IMG/VR virus record: IMGVR_UViG_3300037247_001858
Coordinates: 1 to 36,441 of that record
Length of the DNA: 36,441 nucleotides
Source of the DNA: a virus
Strand: one strand, 5' to 3'
Positions 28,701 through 36,283 of this stretch are shown here, in pieces. A program made the position numbers and the translations under genes. Position 1 is the stretch's first letter. The number at the start of each line of letters is the position of its first letter. The notes beneath the pieces are model-generated. The model worked only from the letters and a program-made list of their open reading frames with translations, did no database searches and was not told the DNA's origin.

Positions 28701-30513
28701 GTTGAAGTCTGCACTTGCCTCTGTAAAGACGCGCTTGCGCAATCAGATCGCTGATCTTGAACATCAGATAGAGACAAAAGAGAAGATCATCAAGAAGCGC
28801 GCCAGGGTGATTCAGGATGAGGATGTATTCCGTCTGATAGATCGCCGCGATGTGCTTGTAGAGCAATTCAACGAGATTTTCGGCAAGCCGGAACTGAGTA
28901 ACGAACAACGGGTGCGCACTGCCATTGCTTCAGCAAAGCGCTCCATCGCGGAATACGAGCGGCGTATATCCGAGCGGGACTTCACGGCCAAACGCCCGTC
29001 CAAGATACAAGTCACCAGGGAGTTGCAGGCGTTCCGTGATCGACGCGATGCGCTCGGGGCCGAGTTGAAGGAACTGCGCGATCTTGCCAATCCGAAGAAA
29101 ACAGCCCAGGAACGGGCGCTTTCCATGTTGAAGTCACGGCTCCGAACGCGAATTGCGGACTACCAAGACCGCTTGGCGAGAAAGGATTTCGCACCCAAGG
29201 TGCGCACGAAAACGGTGCTCGACAAAGAAGCGGAAAAGCTGCGACACGAAGCCGAACGGCTGAAGGCGGAGTTTCTTCGGGAGTTGGAAAAGGACAGACT
29301 CAGGCGCAGGACGGTGGTACAAAAACTTCTCAGCACATTGCCGCAAACTCTGAATCTGGTACGTGCTATTCTTGTTTCCTACGATATGTCGGCTGTGGGT
29401 CGACAAGGCGCTCTTGTCAATTTCGGCAATCCACTCAAAGGGGTACGGCCTATATGGCGCATGTTCCGTTCCTTCTTTTCCGTGGCTGTCGCATCTCGTG
29501 TCCGTAACCAGTTGGACAATCGCCCGAATGCCGCTCTTTACAACCGCGCGGGGCTGGAACTGATGGATTTAGACGGTCGCCTGTCGAAGCGGGAAGAGCA
29601 GTACCTTGGGCGGTGGTCACAATATGTGCCCGGTGTGCCCGCGTCGGAACGAGCGTTTGTGACGTATTTGAACGTCTTGCGTGCCGACATGTTCGACGCC
29701 CTAGCGGCCACGGCGAGCAGGAACGGTACAATCGCCGACGCCGACGCCAAGGCTATCGCCCGCTACGTAAACGTGGCCACTGGCCGAGGTGGCGTGGCTG
29801 AGTTCCAAAGGGCAGCCCGTTTCCTGGCGACCGTCTTCTGGTCCCCTCGCTTGGCTTTCAGCCGTTTTCAGTACTTGTTCCTACAGCCGTTGTGGGCTGG
29901 GCAGGGTGTGTCCCTGCGCACGCGCATGACGATAGCCCGCGAGTACGCGAAGACCCTTACCGGTATTACGATCTTCTTCGCTAGCGCCACGGCCGCACTT
30001 TACGCACTACTTGGTCCGCCGGGCGATGATGAGGAATGGAATGTTGAACTCGATCCGCGATCATCGGACTTTATGAGAATCCGCATCAAGGACACGCGCA
30101 TCAGGCCCTTGGCGGGGTTGTCGCAAACAACGGTGCTTCTTACAAGACTCTACACCGGTGAAACGAAACAACTGAGAACCGGTAAAATCGTAGCCATTCG
30201 CGGTGCCGAAGTGCCGTTCAGGGGTACGACAGGCGCCAGTGTCGTTAGTCGATATCTTCGCAACAAATTGGCTCCGGTGATTGGGACGGGACTGGATGTC
30301 CTGAGTGGTAAGAACGTCGTTGGCGAATTGGTAACACCGAAGACGGTGGCAAGAGATTTGACTATTCCGCTTAGCTTCCGGGACATTGCCGTTCTTATGA
30401 AGGAACACGGTGTTCCATCGGCGCTGACGCTGCAAATGCTGGAAAGTTTCGGTATGGGTGTTCAGCACTATGACGACAATATCAGAAAGCAGGAGAGGCG
30501 CTATCGCCGCTGA
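25705..30513 (+). CDS. Giant ejected polyvalent-type virion protein
   Basis: ATG 25705 overlaps the previous stop as ATGA and opens 1602 codons. N-terminus: a duplicated segment (DPIDTAFEDVLRRIG 6-20; DPFDAAVDDALQRIG 37-51), then LIPTIWEGEKL and VRFPTFGPET, a motif seen in phage virion proteins. Middle: Ala/Gly-rich, then long coiled coils. About residues 998-1200: three tandem helical repeats. About 1200-1600: a conserved block with YLNVLRADMFDAL, AIARYVNVATGRG and FWSPRLAFSRFQYLF, as in the large polyvalent protein domains described in phage ejection proteins, plus a hydrophobic segment (TGITIFFASATAALYALLG). Such proteins enter the host with the DNA. No catalytic triad is clearly visible. 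Confidence 0.8.
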   Translation: MTRFRDPIDTAFEDVLRRIGQPEPVSDEGDNGRQLPDPFDAAVDDALQRIGTREVVPVERPAEQREAEIASGEATQSQREVPPVGLVTLPKVIPIKNADGSFSSELSTSVTIDGVVTLIPTIWEGEKLEVPEATRRAIELMKQGVRFPTFGPETRENIEKATRASQERSKRLGEGEKLGFLGKPPQRAPIAQQEPTGRDFAVLTEETAKAYGVTAPEPPPRISPPERRELEQSWGHKLAQAIEDGIDHTSIVLISKIARGKPLEERELAVWQQIVSEVSSFVFDPATYLTFGLGGILGRKIASKVGQKLLRKVTERAVAGAAGLGAFTAVRHPLEIKARTGEFPGVVGTAFEASKAAALGGAAGVAGLVPRVGLPLEIGTFATGGAAFEGRLPNKGDFISATGVILGIKASNLAGRALFKLGRKIVLDDIETKAIADVSPEKRRQIARVAGEQASTQARAQPTEQRAVPSAQAAPTPVAKETTATLDKVRDGFRVLRRRGLGVQAAVRRVRQDFNVASDMTDAQIAGRAAPKVAEAKAEERGFEEPVAPETPLGTGEKSPTSIKNAVVDRERAARGLPAAMEPARRSFGTVWDEAMRTVESQPAVQDALIFELAKKARPVSDVEDALLLHRQIALQNRYDTLELEHAKAQKANDQASMTEFEAQQEMLLAELLQLYDINKAVGTATSRGLNARKMLAVEDFTLVRMVAMKRKAKGVETLAAGDAEAVTETQRKIADLEARLREHTERITQLEADQASVDVVKQIVASEGTRPRKKRTIAAKAELDAAWKDVEDYLAGRTFANPLDPALISHFVKLAKAHINMGIASFQDFVAAVAARIGKEKSKKLGDALRRAWDSTVAEDTPRPRQDLKTPEGTSRFARKLAKFFVSTGITERNPLIDAVHGELVKAVPDITRRQTMDAISSYGQYSPLSQEALDVLLRDLKGQMQQVAKLEDMQVGRAPLKTGQERRTPSDEERILIQQVNEMKKQGGFDITDPATQLKSALASVKTRLRNQIADLEHQIETKEKIIKKRARVIQDEDVFRLIDRRDVLVEQFNEIFGKPELSNEQRVRTAIASAKRSIAEYERRISERDFTAKRPSKIQVTRELQAFRDRRDALGAELKELRDLANPKKTAQERALSMLKSRLRTRIADYQDRLARKDFAPKVRTKTVLDKEAEKLRHEAERLKAEFLRELEKDRLRRRTVVQKLLSTLPQTLNLVRAILVSYDMSAVGRQGALVNFGNPLKGVRPIWRMFRSFFSVAVASRVRNQLDNRPNAALYNRAGLELMDLDGRLSKREEQYLGRWSQYVPGVPASERAFVTYLNVLRADMFDALAATASRNGTIADADAKAIARYVNVATGRGGVAEFQRAARFLATVFWSPRLAFSRFQYLFLQPLWAGQGVSLRTRMTIAREYAKTLTGITIFFASATAALYALLGPPGDDEEWNVELDPRSSDFMRIRIKDTRIRPLAGLSQTTVLLTRLYTGETKQLRTGKIVAIRGAEVPFRGTTGASVVSRYLRNKLAPVIGTGLDVLSGKNVVGELVTPKTVARDLTIPLSFRDIAVLMKEHGVPSALTLQMLESFGMGVQHYDDNIRKQERRYRR
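28699..29310 (+). repeat. Three tandem coiled-coil repeats in the giant protein
   Basis: Units of about 70 codons begin near 28702, 28911 and 29121. Shared pattern: K-RLRNQIADLE / KRSIAEYERRI / KSRLRTRIADYQ, then KDF-APK or RDFTAKR, then RDRRDALGAEL / RHEAERLKAEF / IDRRDVLVEQF. Each is a helix-turn-helix-type coiled hairpin. Nucleotide divergence is substantial, so the duplication is old. Confidence 0.7.
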
Positions 30514-30671
30514 CGTTTCTTGCGCCTCTTTCTGGCCTTGCGCAGCTTGCTCTTGGCCAGTGCGGCGGTGGCAACGGCGTACGCGGATGATCGCTTGCTG
30601 CGACCCGCACGAGGCTTGAAATCGCTGGCGTTCATCAGGTGGCTGACGAGGCGCTCGAGTTTTTGTGGCAT
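30501..30671 (-). CDS. 56-aa Lys/Arg-rich protein on the opposite strand
   Basis: On the minus strand ATG 30671 (GGAG 9 nt upstream) opens 56 codons ending at TAG 30503-30501, overlapping the 3' end of the giant gene by 13 nt. N-terminus: MPQKLERLVSHLMNASDFKP; C-terminus: KSKLRKARKRRKKRQRR. It fills nearly all the 214-nt gap between two + strand genes. The composition, site and ribosome-binding sequence support a real gene; the very basic tail suggests nucleic-acid binding or virion-interior function. It would need a separate leftward promoter, which is not obvious. Confidence 0.6.
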   Translation of the reverse strand: MPQKLERLVSHLMNASDFKPRAGRSKRSSAYAVATAALAKSKLRKARKRRKKRQRR

Positions 30672-30727
30672 GGCAAGGTTCTCCGAATCTTGCGAGCAGT
30701 ATCGCAGAAGAAAGGTGGAGCGTCAAG

Positions 30728-31039
30728 ATGGCTGAACGAATCCGTACCGAGGTCGGGTCTCTGGAGGAGACGCGCCGGACGTTTCGGCAGATTGATCGGC
30801 TGCTTGCGGCACTTGGCCGATCAGCGGCCGGCACAACGGCGACAGCGGCGCAAGTATTGACGTTGACCGCCAAGGGTTCGCTGGTTACGCATGACGGAAG
30901 AAAGGAAGATGAGCTCGTTGTCGGCCCAAACGGTCAAATAGTAGTCGCCAATTCGGCGGAGACGGAGGGCCTTCAGTGGGTGCCACGCGGCGAGAGGCAC
31001 TTCACCCTACTGGCCGCAGGTGCGGAGATTGCTATCTAG
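30728..31039 (+). CDS. 103-aa small virion-module protein
   Basis: ATG 30728 has GGTGGAG 7 nt upstream; the longer open frame from 30665 overlaps the leftward gene. It begins MAERIRTEVGSLEETRRTFR, a helix, and then has a beta part (VLTLTAKGSLVTHDGRKED, GQIVVANSAETEG, WVPRGE). Small chimeric tail/appendage proteins of this shape are common. Function unknown. Confidence 0.6.
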   Translation: MAERIRTEVGSLEETRRTFRQIDRLLAALGRSAAGTTATAAQVLTLTAKGSLVTHDGRKEDELVVGPNGQIVVANSAETEGLQWVPRGERHFTLLAAGAEIAI

Positions 31040-31048
31040 GAGACCGAA

Positions 31049-31657
31049 ATGGCCACGATCGCAAAAACTCAAGGTACTGAAATTCTGACTCACCAGTTGG
31101 TCACACATCCCGCGAGCGTGTACGGCTCCGCTCAGGACGTGTCGACGAAACTCGGTGCAACAATTCTCATGTACGCCGGCTTCATCCAGGCGGCGGCGAA
31201 TACCAATCCCGGCTCTTTCATTGTTCAGGTGAGTGGTGCGTCGTCGGGCGATGAGGATTGGGTGGACGTTGCCACATTCACCCTCAGCGAGACGGGTACG
31301 CCGGCGGATGAAGGTATGACGGCGACCGAGGCTTCGGGTGAGACCGTACTTGCCGTGACGCTCACTGCTGGTTTCGCAGCCCTTGACGACATTTATATCC
31401 TCGACGCGAGCGTGTTGGCTGCTAGCGAGTGGGCCAAGATCGAGCAAATTGTCACGGATACCACCATTGACATTACGGACGGGCTGACGACCGGGAAGGA
31501 CAGCGCGGACACAATCTTCGGAAGCGCTGAACGGTTCTCGGTATACCTGGATCTGACGGCCGTAGGGCGCTTGCGGGTCATCTTCATGCACGAAGGAGGA
31601 ACAGGTGCGGACATGCACGTTAAGGCGATGATGGTCACTGGAGATTCGATAGGGTAA
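31049..31657 (+). CDS. 202-aa strand-rich virion protein
   Basis: ATG 31049 follows TAGGAGACC. It begins MATIAKTQGTEILTHQLVTH and contains NPGSFIVQVSGASSGDEDW and RFSVYLDLTAVGRLRVIF ending MHVKAMMVTGDSIG, alternating strands consistent with a jelly-roll surface protein. The stop TAA overlaps the next ATG by one base. Function inferred from composition. Confidence 0.65.
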   Translation: MATIAKTQGTEILTHQLVTHPASVYGSAQDVSTKLGATILMYAGFIQAAANTNPGSFIVQVSGASSGDEDWVDVATFTLSETGTPADEGMTATEASGETVLAVTLTAGFAALDDIYILDASVLAASEWAKIEQIVTDTTIDITDGLTTGKDSADTIFGSAERFSVYLDLTAVGRLRVIFMHEGGTGADMHVKAMMVTGDSIG

Positions 31658-32484
31658 TGCTTGCCAAACCTCAAATGTGGTGGCCGGGGATCAATCGACA
31701 GCATTCGCTGAGCCGTGGACTGGTGGGATGTTGGCCGATCTGGGAGGGTGCAGGTCGTAAGATTGGAGATGTTATCAATGCCAATCATGCTACTCTGACG
31801 AATATGGACCCTGCAACAGATTGGGTCGGGGCACCGAATGGATGGGCATTGGATTTCGATGGAAACGACGATCGAGTTGTCATAGATAATCCGGCCATAT
31901 TGCAACTCGAAAGCGGCCCGATAACCATTGTTGTACGGGGTTTTGACCGTAGCGGCTCACGTGGTATTGTTACCAAAGGACAAACACGCGGTTCGACAGG
32001 CACTCGCTCCTTCGACCTCTTCGACACGGGTTCTCAATTTCGCTGGCATGGCGTAGGAGCTTCTGCGATCGCGTGGGCGGCTACCACCAGCACGCGACCG
32101 GCACTAAACCAATGGCATCAATATGTGGGTGTTTGGGATGGTAGCTCTGATACCAACGCCGCAAAATTATACATTGATGGCCGCATAGCCGCAGAGGATA
32201 CCCCTTCTGGTATAGCACTGACGTCTGGGAAGGACTGGAACATTGGTGGACAGGCTTCGGTAGTTGATACTTTTGAGTGGGATGGTTTTATAGACATCGT
32301 GTTGATCTATAACATCGCTCTTTCTGCATTCGAGATTCAGCAGCTTTACGTTGACCCTTATGCAATGTTTCGTATTCCGTCCATCGCTCGGCGGCATGTG
32401 GCGGCGGCGGCGGGATTCGTCCCCTATCCCAGACCACGTGGCCTGCGCGCCGGGATGGGTGAATTGGTAGGAGGTATGCACTGA
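31657..32484 (+). CDS. LamG/concanavalin-like tail or receptor-binding protein
   Basis: The 275-aa protein starts at ATG 31657. It opens SRGLVGCWPIWEGAGRKIGD, followed by ALDFDGNDDRVVID, later LYIDGRIAAEDT and a C-terminal FIDIVLIYNIALSAFEIQQL, then YVDPYAMF. This order (SGLVGxW start, LxFDGxDDxV, xxYIDG, IxDIxIYNxALSAxEIxxL) is diagnostic for the LamG-like carbohydrate-recognising fold in phages. It is likely a surface-exposed adhesin or decoration. Confidence in the fold is high; receptor function is inferred. Confidence 0.82.
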   Translation: MLAKPQMWWPGINRQHSLSRGLVGCWPIWEGAGRKIGDVINANHATLTNMDPATDWVGAPNGWALDFDGNDDRVVIDNPAILQLESGPITIVVRGFDRSGSRGIVTKGQTRGSTGTRSFDLFDTGSQFRWHGVGASAIAWAATTSTRPALNQWHQYVGVWDGSSDTNAAKLYIDGRIAAEDTPSGIALTSGKDWNIGGQASVVDTFEWDGFIDIVLIYNIALSAFEIQQLYVDPYAMFRIPSIARRHVAAAAGFVPYPRPRGLRAGMGELVGGMH

Positions 32485-34223
32485 TGCAAGTTACAGGCGG
32501 GGCAACCGACGTTACGAGGTACTTCGCGTTGCGAAAGACCTCGGACGGTACGGCGGCTACGGGCCTGACGATTACCGGCTTCGATCTCCAGTACGTTCGC
32601 AGCGGTGCGGCGCCATCGGCCAAGGTCGATGCTACGGCGCTGGCAGCGACCGACTCTGCCCATGCCGATAACAAGGCGATCGAGATTGACGGTACAGACC
32701 AGCCCGGCCTGTACCGGGTGGACTGGCCGGACGCGGCGTTCGCAGCGGGCGTGCCGGAAGTCGTCTTGACTGTCAAGGTGGCGACGGCGTTCACCGAGCA
32801 CCTGGCTGTGCAGATTGATGCACCTGTCAACATGACCAAGTGGGCCGGTACGGCAGTAGTCGCCGGAGCGATTCCCGCTGTGCCCGCTGATGCTGCGGGT
32901 GGATTACCTGTCAGCGATGCTGGGGGGCTTGACTTGGACAACCGGACGCCGGCCTCCGGGACGGTGACGAATCTCAACACGCTCTACGACGGCGTGGAAG
33001 GTTTCGCCCCGGCATATATGGGTCCACGCGGTCCGGGCGTCTATCTCAACGATGCAGCCGCTAATACGAGCACAGTCAATGGCGTTGACGGGACATGGAA
33101 CAACCCCGTCAGTACCATAGCGGCCGCGAAAACAATTGCGGACAGCCTCAGTGTGGACCGCATCTATCTCGTCAATGATACCGCAATCACGCTTGCGGCT
33201 GCGATGGAGGACTACGAGTTTGTCGGCATTGGTGAGATGATGGCAAACACGATCAATCTCGGCTCCCAAGACGTTGACAATAGTCACTTCGAGAATGTGC
33301 TGATCTCGGGTGCCCAGGGCGGAACGGGCAGGCTTCAGGCCAAAGGTTGTGTTCTTTCCGTGATTACCGCGATGGAGATCACGGCACTAGAATGCCTGCT
33401 CGCCGGCGGCACTTTAACGTTGCGAAACGATTGTGCTTTTCACCGTTGCTGCTCGACGGTCGCCGGTGGCGGTACACCCATTCTGGACATCAACTCCGTT
33501 GCCGACGTGAATGTGTACTTCCGAGATTATTCGGGGGGCCTCCAAGTTAATAATGCCGTTGCGACAACTGTAATGTCGTACGATTGTCCGACTGGCCAAA
33601 TTGTTATAGACGGGACGTGTACGAGTCTGACGATTCACGTTCGCGGCAACTGCACGATCACGGACAACGGTACAACGACCAGCTTGACACAGGACGCGGC
33701 GGTCAACCGCACGAACATCAACGCCGAAGTCGACGCCGCTATCAGCGATGCGGCATTGGCAACTGCCGCCAACCTTGTAACGGTGGATACCGTCGTGGAT
33801 GCGATTAAGACCATCACGGATAACCTGCCGAACTCTGGTGCACTGACCACTATCGGGACCGACACGGCACGGCTCACGGCAGTACGGGCCGCAGTTCTGA
33901 CAGATTGGATCAACGGCGGGCGGTTGGATGTGATCATGGATGCGATTCTCGCCGACACTGGAACGGACGGCGTGGCGTTGTCAACGGCAGTCAAGGAGTC
34001 GATTGCGGACATATACCTCACCCGGCAGATGACCGAATCGTATAACGCAGACGGCGCAGCTCCCACGCCGGCTCAGGCGTTCTGTTTGCTTATCGCGGCA
34101 CTGACGGAGTTCTCGATCAGCGGTACGACGATCACGGTAAAGAAACTGGATGGCAGTACGACGGCGGCCACTTTCACCTTGGATGACGCCACGAACCCGA
34201 CCAGTAGAACGCGAGCGACCTAG
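32484..34223 (+). CDS. Tail fibre-like protein with beta-helix region
   Basis: ATG 32484 overlaps the previous stop as TGATG. The 579-aa protein has an N-terminal beta domain (TRYFALRKTSDGTAATG, YRVDWPDAAFAAGVPEVV), a collagen-poor middle with VNGVDGTWNNPVSTIAAAK, then repeated short strands typical of a right-handed beta-helix (RIYLVNDTAITLAAAMEDYE, NVLISGAQGG, TILDIN and similar), and an Ala/Thr-rich helical C-terminus. Trimeric fibres with a single-strand beta-helix have this form. Host-range role is inferred. Confidence 0.7.
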   Translation: MQVTGGATDVTRYFALRKTSDGTAATGLTITGFDLQYVRSGAAPSAKVDATALAATDSAHADNKAIEIDGTDQPGLYRVDWPDAAFAAGVPEVVLTVKVATAFTEHLAVQIDAPVNMTKWAGTAVVAGAIPAVPADAAGGLPVSDAGGLDLDNRTPASGTVTNLNTLYDGVEGFAPAYMGPRGPGVYLNDAAANTSTVNGVDGTWNNPVSTIAAAKTIADSLSVDRIYLVNDTAITLAAAMEDYEFVGIGEMMANTINLGSQDVDNSHFENVLISGAQGGTGRLQAKGCVLSVITAMEITALECLLAGGTLTLRNDCAFHRCCSTVAGGGTPILDINSVADVNVYFRDYSGGLQVNNAVATTVMSYDCPTGQIVIDGTCTSLTIHVRGNCTITDNGTTTSLTQDAAVNRTNINAEVDAAISDAALATAANLVTVDTVVDAIKTITDNLPNSGALTTIGTDTARLTAVRAAVLTDWINGGRLDVIMDAILADTGTDGVALSTAVKESIADIYLTRQMTESYNADGAAPTPAQAFCLLIAALTEFSISGTTITVKKLDGSTTAATFTLDDATNPTSRTRAT

Positions 34224-34615
34224 TGGCGATCAAGAACATCATTGCACAAGGCATCGGGTTTTCGCCGGGCTCAGTCAAGTTCATACCAACGCTGGGGTTT
34301 TCGATCGGCGTTGGAGTTGTGTACCGCTTCACCGCAGGCATCCTCAAGTACGTCGCAGCAAATTACAGTTCACTGGCGTCGTTCTATTTCGAGGTGTACC
34401 ATCGGGCTCGAATAGGAACGGTACACGCGCAATTGTACGACATAACTACATCAGCCGTTGTCAGTGGTTCTCAGCTCAGCACAACGAGCACTACAAGGGT
34501 ACGCCAGAGAAGTGAGGCGCTGGCCTTGACGGATGGTCATGAATATGAGGCGCAATTCGGCACAAGCGGCGCCGATAGGGGCTACGTCAAGGGTGGCGTG
34601 GTGATAGACATCTGA
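34223..34615 (+). CDS. 130-aa strand-rich tail-region protein
   Basis: GTG 34223 overlaps the previous stop (TAGTG). The product begins MAIKNIIAQGIGFSPGSVKF and continues with YFEVYHRARIGTVHAQLYD, EYEAQFGTSGAD and YVKGGVVIDI, a small jelly-roll-like pattern. It is probably an appendage protein acting with the fibre. Confidence 0.6.
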   Translation: MAIKNIIAQGIGFSPGSVKFIPTLGFSIGVGVVYRFTAGILKYVAANYSSLASFYFEVYHRARIGTVHAQLYDITTSAVVSGSQLSTTSTTRVRQRSEALALTDGHEYEAQFGTSGADRGYVKGGVVIDI

Positions 34616-35079
34616 TGACTGCCGGATACATAATGCCGCAGAGCAACTTGACGGCGACCAGTAACCCCACCGTCAATGACGATGTGACGCTCGGGTATCA
34701 CGAAGGATCGCTGTGGGTCACTACCGCAACGGGGTTTGTATTCGTCTTGGCTGATCCATCGGCCGGTGCGGCGGATTGGCAGCAGGTGTACCCGGTCGGG
34801 TTGCGGATAACCACCATAACCACGGATACGACACTCACAACGTCACATACAATCGTTCTGTGTGATACTACGTCAAGAGCATTCACCGTGACATTGCCCA
34901 CGGCCGTCGGCAATGAAGAACGGGTGTACTTCATCAAGAACATCGGGTCTCCGCCGCATCCGGTGACCATTGATCCCAACGCCGCAGAGACAATTGATGG
35001 TGGTTTAACTGCCGTAATATCGCGGCGGAACCCGACGGTTATGATCGTTTCCGATGGGTCGAACTGGCGCATCGTGTAG
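34615..35079 (+). CDS. 154-aa beta-rich tail-appendage protein
   Basis: ATG 34615 lies in TGATG. The N-terminal part has SNPTVNDDVTLGYHEGSLWV, a motif seen in bacteriophage tail-fibre-associated repeats; later HTIVLCDTTSRAFTVTLPTA, then ERVYFIKNIGSPPHPVTIDP and a final SDGSNWRIV strand. That C-terminal block (vLcDtts-ftVtLPta-g---r-yfIKN-g--vtIdp-----Idg) is a common phage tail-spike or fibre module. Role inferred. Confidence 0.7.
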   Translation: MTAGYIMPQSNLTATSNPTVNDDVTLGYHEGSLWVTTATGFVFVLADPSAGAADWQQVYPVGLRITTITTDTTLTTSHTIVLCDTTSRAFTVTLPTAVGNEERVYFIKNIGSPPHPVTIDPNAAETIDGGLTAVISRRNPTVMIVSDGSNWRIV

Positions 35080-35088
35080 GGTAGAATT

Positions 35089-35265
35089 ATGTCGTATGAC
35101 CCACTGCCAGTCCAAACGTCCGGTGGCCAAGAGAGGGTCTGGACAGCGGACGACGAGACACGTGAACTCTTGAAGATGATCTTAGTCGAACTGAGGATTA
35201 TGAATCTGCACCACACCGTCCAGACGGACAACGTGTTTGATTCAACAGACGTGGAGACACCATAA
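35089..35265 (+). CDS. 58-aa helical tail-module protein
   Basis: ATG 35089 gives MSYDPLPVQTSGGQERVWTA, then ETRELLKMILVELRIMNLHH ending at TAA, overlapping the next ATG by one base. The central helix ELLKxILxELRxMNLH resembles small helical proteins often found between phage structural genes. Function unknown. The frame exactly fills the gap between its neighbours. Confidence 0.65.
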   Translation: MSYDPLPVQTSGGQERVWTADDETRELLKMILVELRIMNLHHTVQTDNVFDSTDVETP

Positions 35266-35843
35266 TGGGATTTCAACTAGTAGATGGAACAGGCAAGGGG
35301 TACGCACAGAAGGTAGATGCGATCAATCGCGCGCATATCGTCGCGTTTACGCGATGCGATTGTGCAGACAATTCTATCCGGTTGGGCAAGGCGTTTGAGT
35401 TTGCAACGGGGGCATTTATAGGGCCTACCACGGATGTCGAGCACGCGATTCTTTACCTCAAGAACACGTCCCCGACCGAGGCGCTGATTATTCATACCAT
35501 CCGAACATGCGGGTCGGCCATACAGCAATGGATTGCTTACAAGAACGACGACGGGGGTACGATTATTTCGGATGTAAACGCGGGCGTCGAGCAGAATCTA
35601 AACTTTCGGTCTACCAATGTCGCCTTAGCCGATGTGTGGGCCGCCAGTGCCGCCGGGAAAACCCGATCGGGCGGGAATTGGTTGACACAATGGATAAACG
35701 ATGTGGGCCACTCCAATCTTGACTTCGAGGGCACATTGGTTCTCGGAACCAATGACTCTCTCACCCTGACTGTCGAGAACGTGGTATCGGCGACGACGGT
35801 GGCGTGTGCTCGGATTCTTGCCTACTACGAGGTTCTCTCCTAA
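35265..35843 (+). CDS. 192-aa appendage protein
   Basis: ATG 35265 begins MGFQLVDGTGKGYAQKVDAI. The protein is strand-rich with HAILYLKNTSPTEALIIHTI, LDFEGTLVLGTNDSLTLTVE and a C-terminal TVACARILAYYEVLS. It reads like a phage virion beta-sandwich protein; nothing enzymatic is visible. The TAA overlaps the next ATG. Confidence 0.65.
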   Translation: MGFQLVDGTGKGYAQKVDAINRAHIVAFTRCDCADNSIRLGKAFEFATGAFIGPTTDVEHAILYLKNTSPTEALIIHTIRTCGSAIQQWIAYKNDDGGTIISDVNAGVEQNLNFRSTNVALADVWAASAAGKTRSGGNWLTQWINDVGHSNLDFEGTLVLGTNDSLTLTVENVVSATTVACARILAYYEVLS

Positions 35844-36268
35844 TGCCCACGCCGGTTACGATCAAGTTTGGGCCTTATGAGGCCAAGGTCACTCCCCTCG
35901 GCCAAGTCGTCACCGCCCCCCTTGCCTACGACGAGACAGAATTCAGGGAATTGGCAGTAGACGACACTGCGTACAACTTCTACAAGCCCAAGTCTGGCCA
36001 GCAGTTCGTCATCACCGGTATTCGCGCTCGGGCGGACAGACAGGTGAGTACGACCGTAGATGCCGATGTGGTCATTTACGAAGCGTCGGCAGAAGATGCG
36101 ACGACGGTGGACAAGGTGTTGCATCAGGATGCTATGGTCAGGGGTGAATCTTTCACGCTGATCCCGGTGAACATCCTTGTGCGCGCGGGCAAGTTTGTAA
36201 ACGCCAAGACTACGGACGACGACATTCACATGACGATTTTCGGCTACTATGTGCCGGCAGTGGCCTGA
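35843..36268 (+). CDS. 141-aa appendage protein, last of the rightward module
   Basis: ATG 35843 starts MPTPVTIKFGPYEAKVTPLG. Strands QFVITGIRARADRQVSTTVD, DADVVIYEAS and TIFGYYVPAV with an acidic central part suggest a beta-sandwich. The protein ends the rightward set; 15 nt later a leftward gene ends, so transcription is convergent here. TCGGC-ATG-GCCGA (36270-36282) is a weak stem at the junction. Confidence 0.65.
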   Translation: MPTPVTIKFGPYEAKVTPLGQVVTAPLAYDETEFRELAVDDTAYNFYKPKSGQQFVITGIRARADRQVSTTVDADVVIYEASAEDATTVDKVLHQDAMVRGESFTLIPVNILVRAGKFVNAKTTDDDIHMTIFGYYVPAVA

Positions 36269-36283
36269 GTCGGCATGGCCGAA

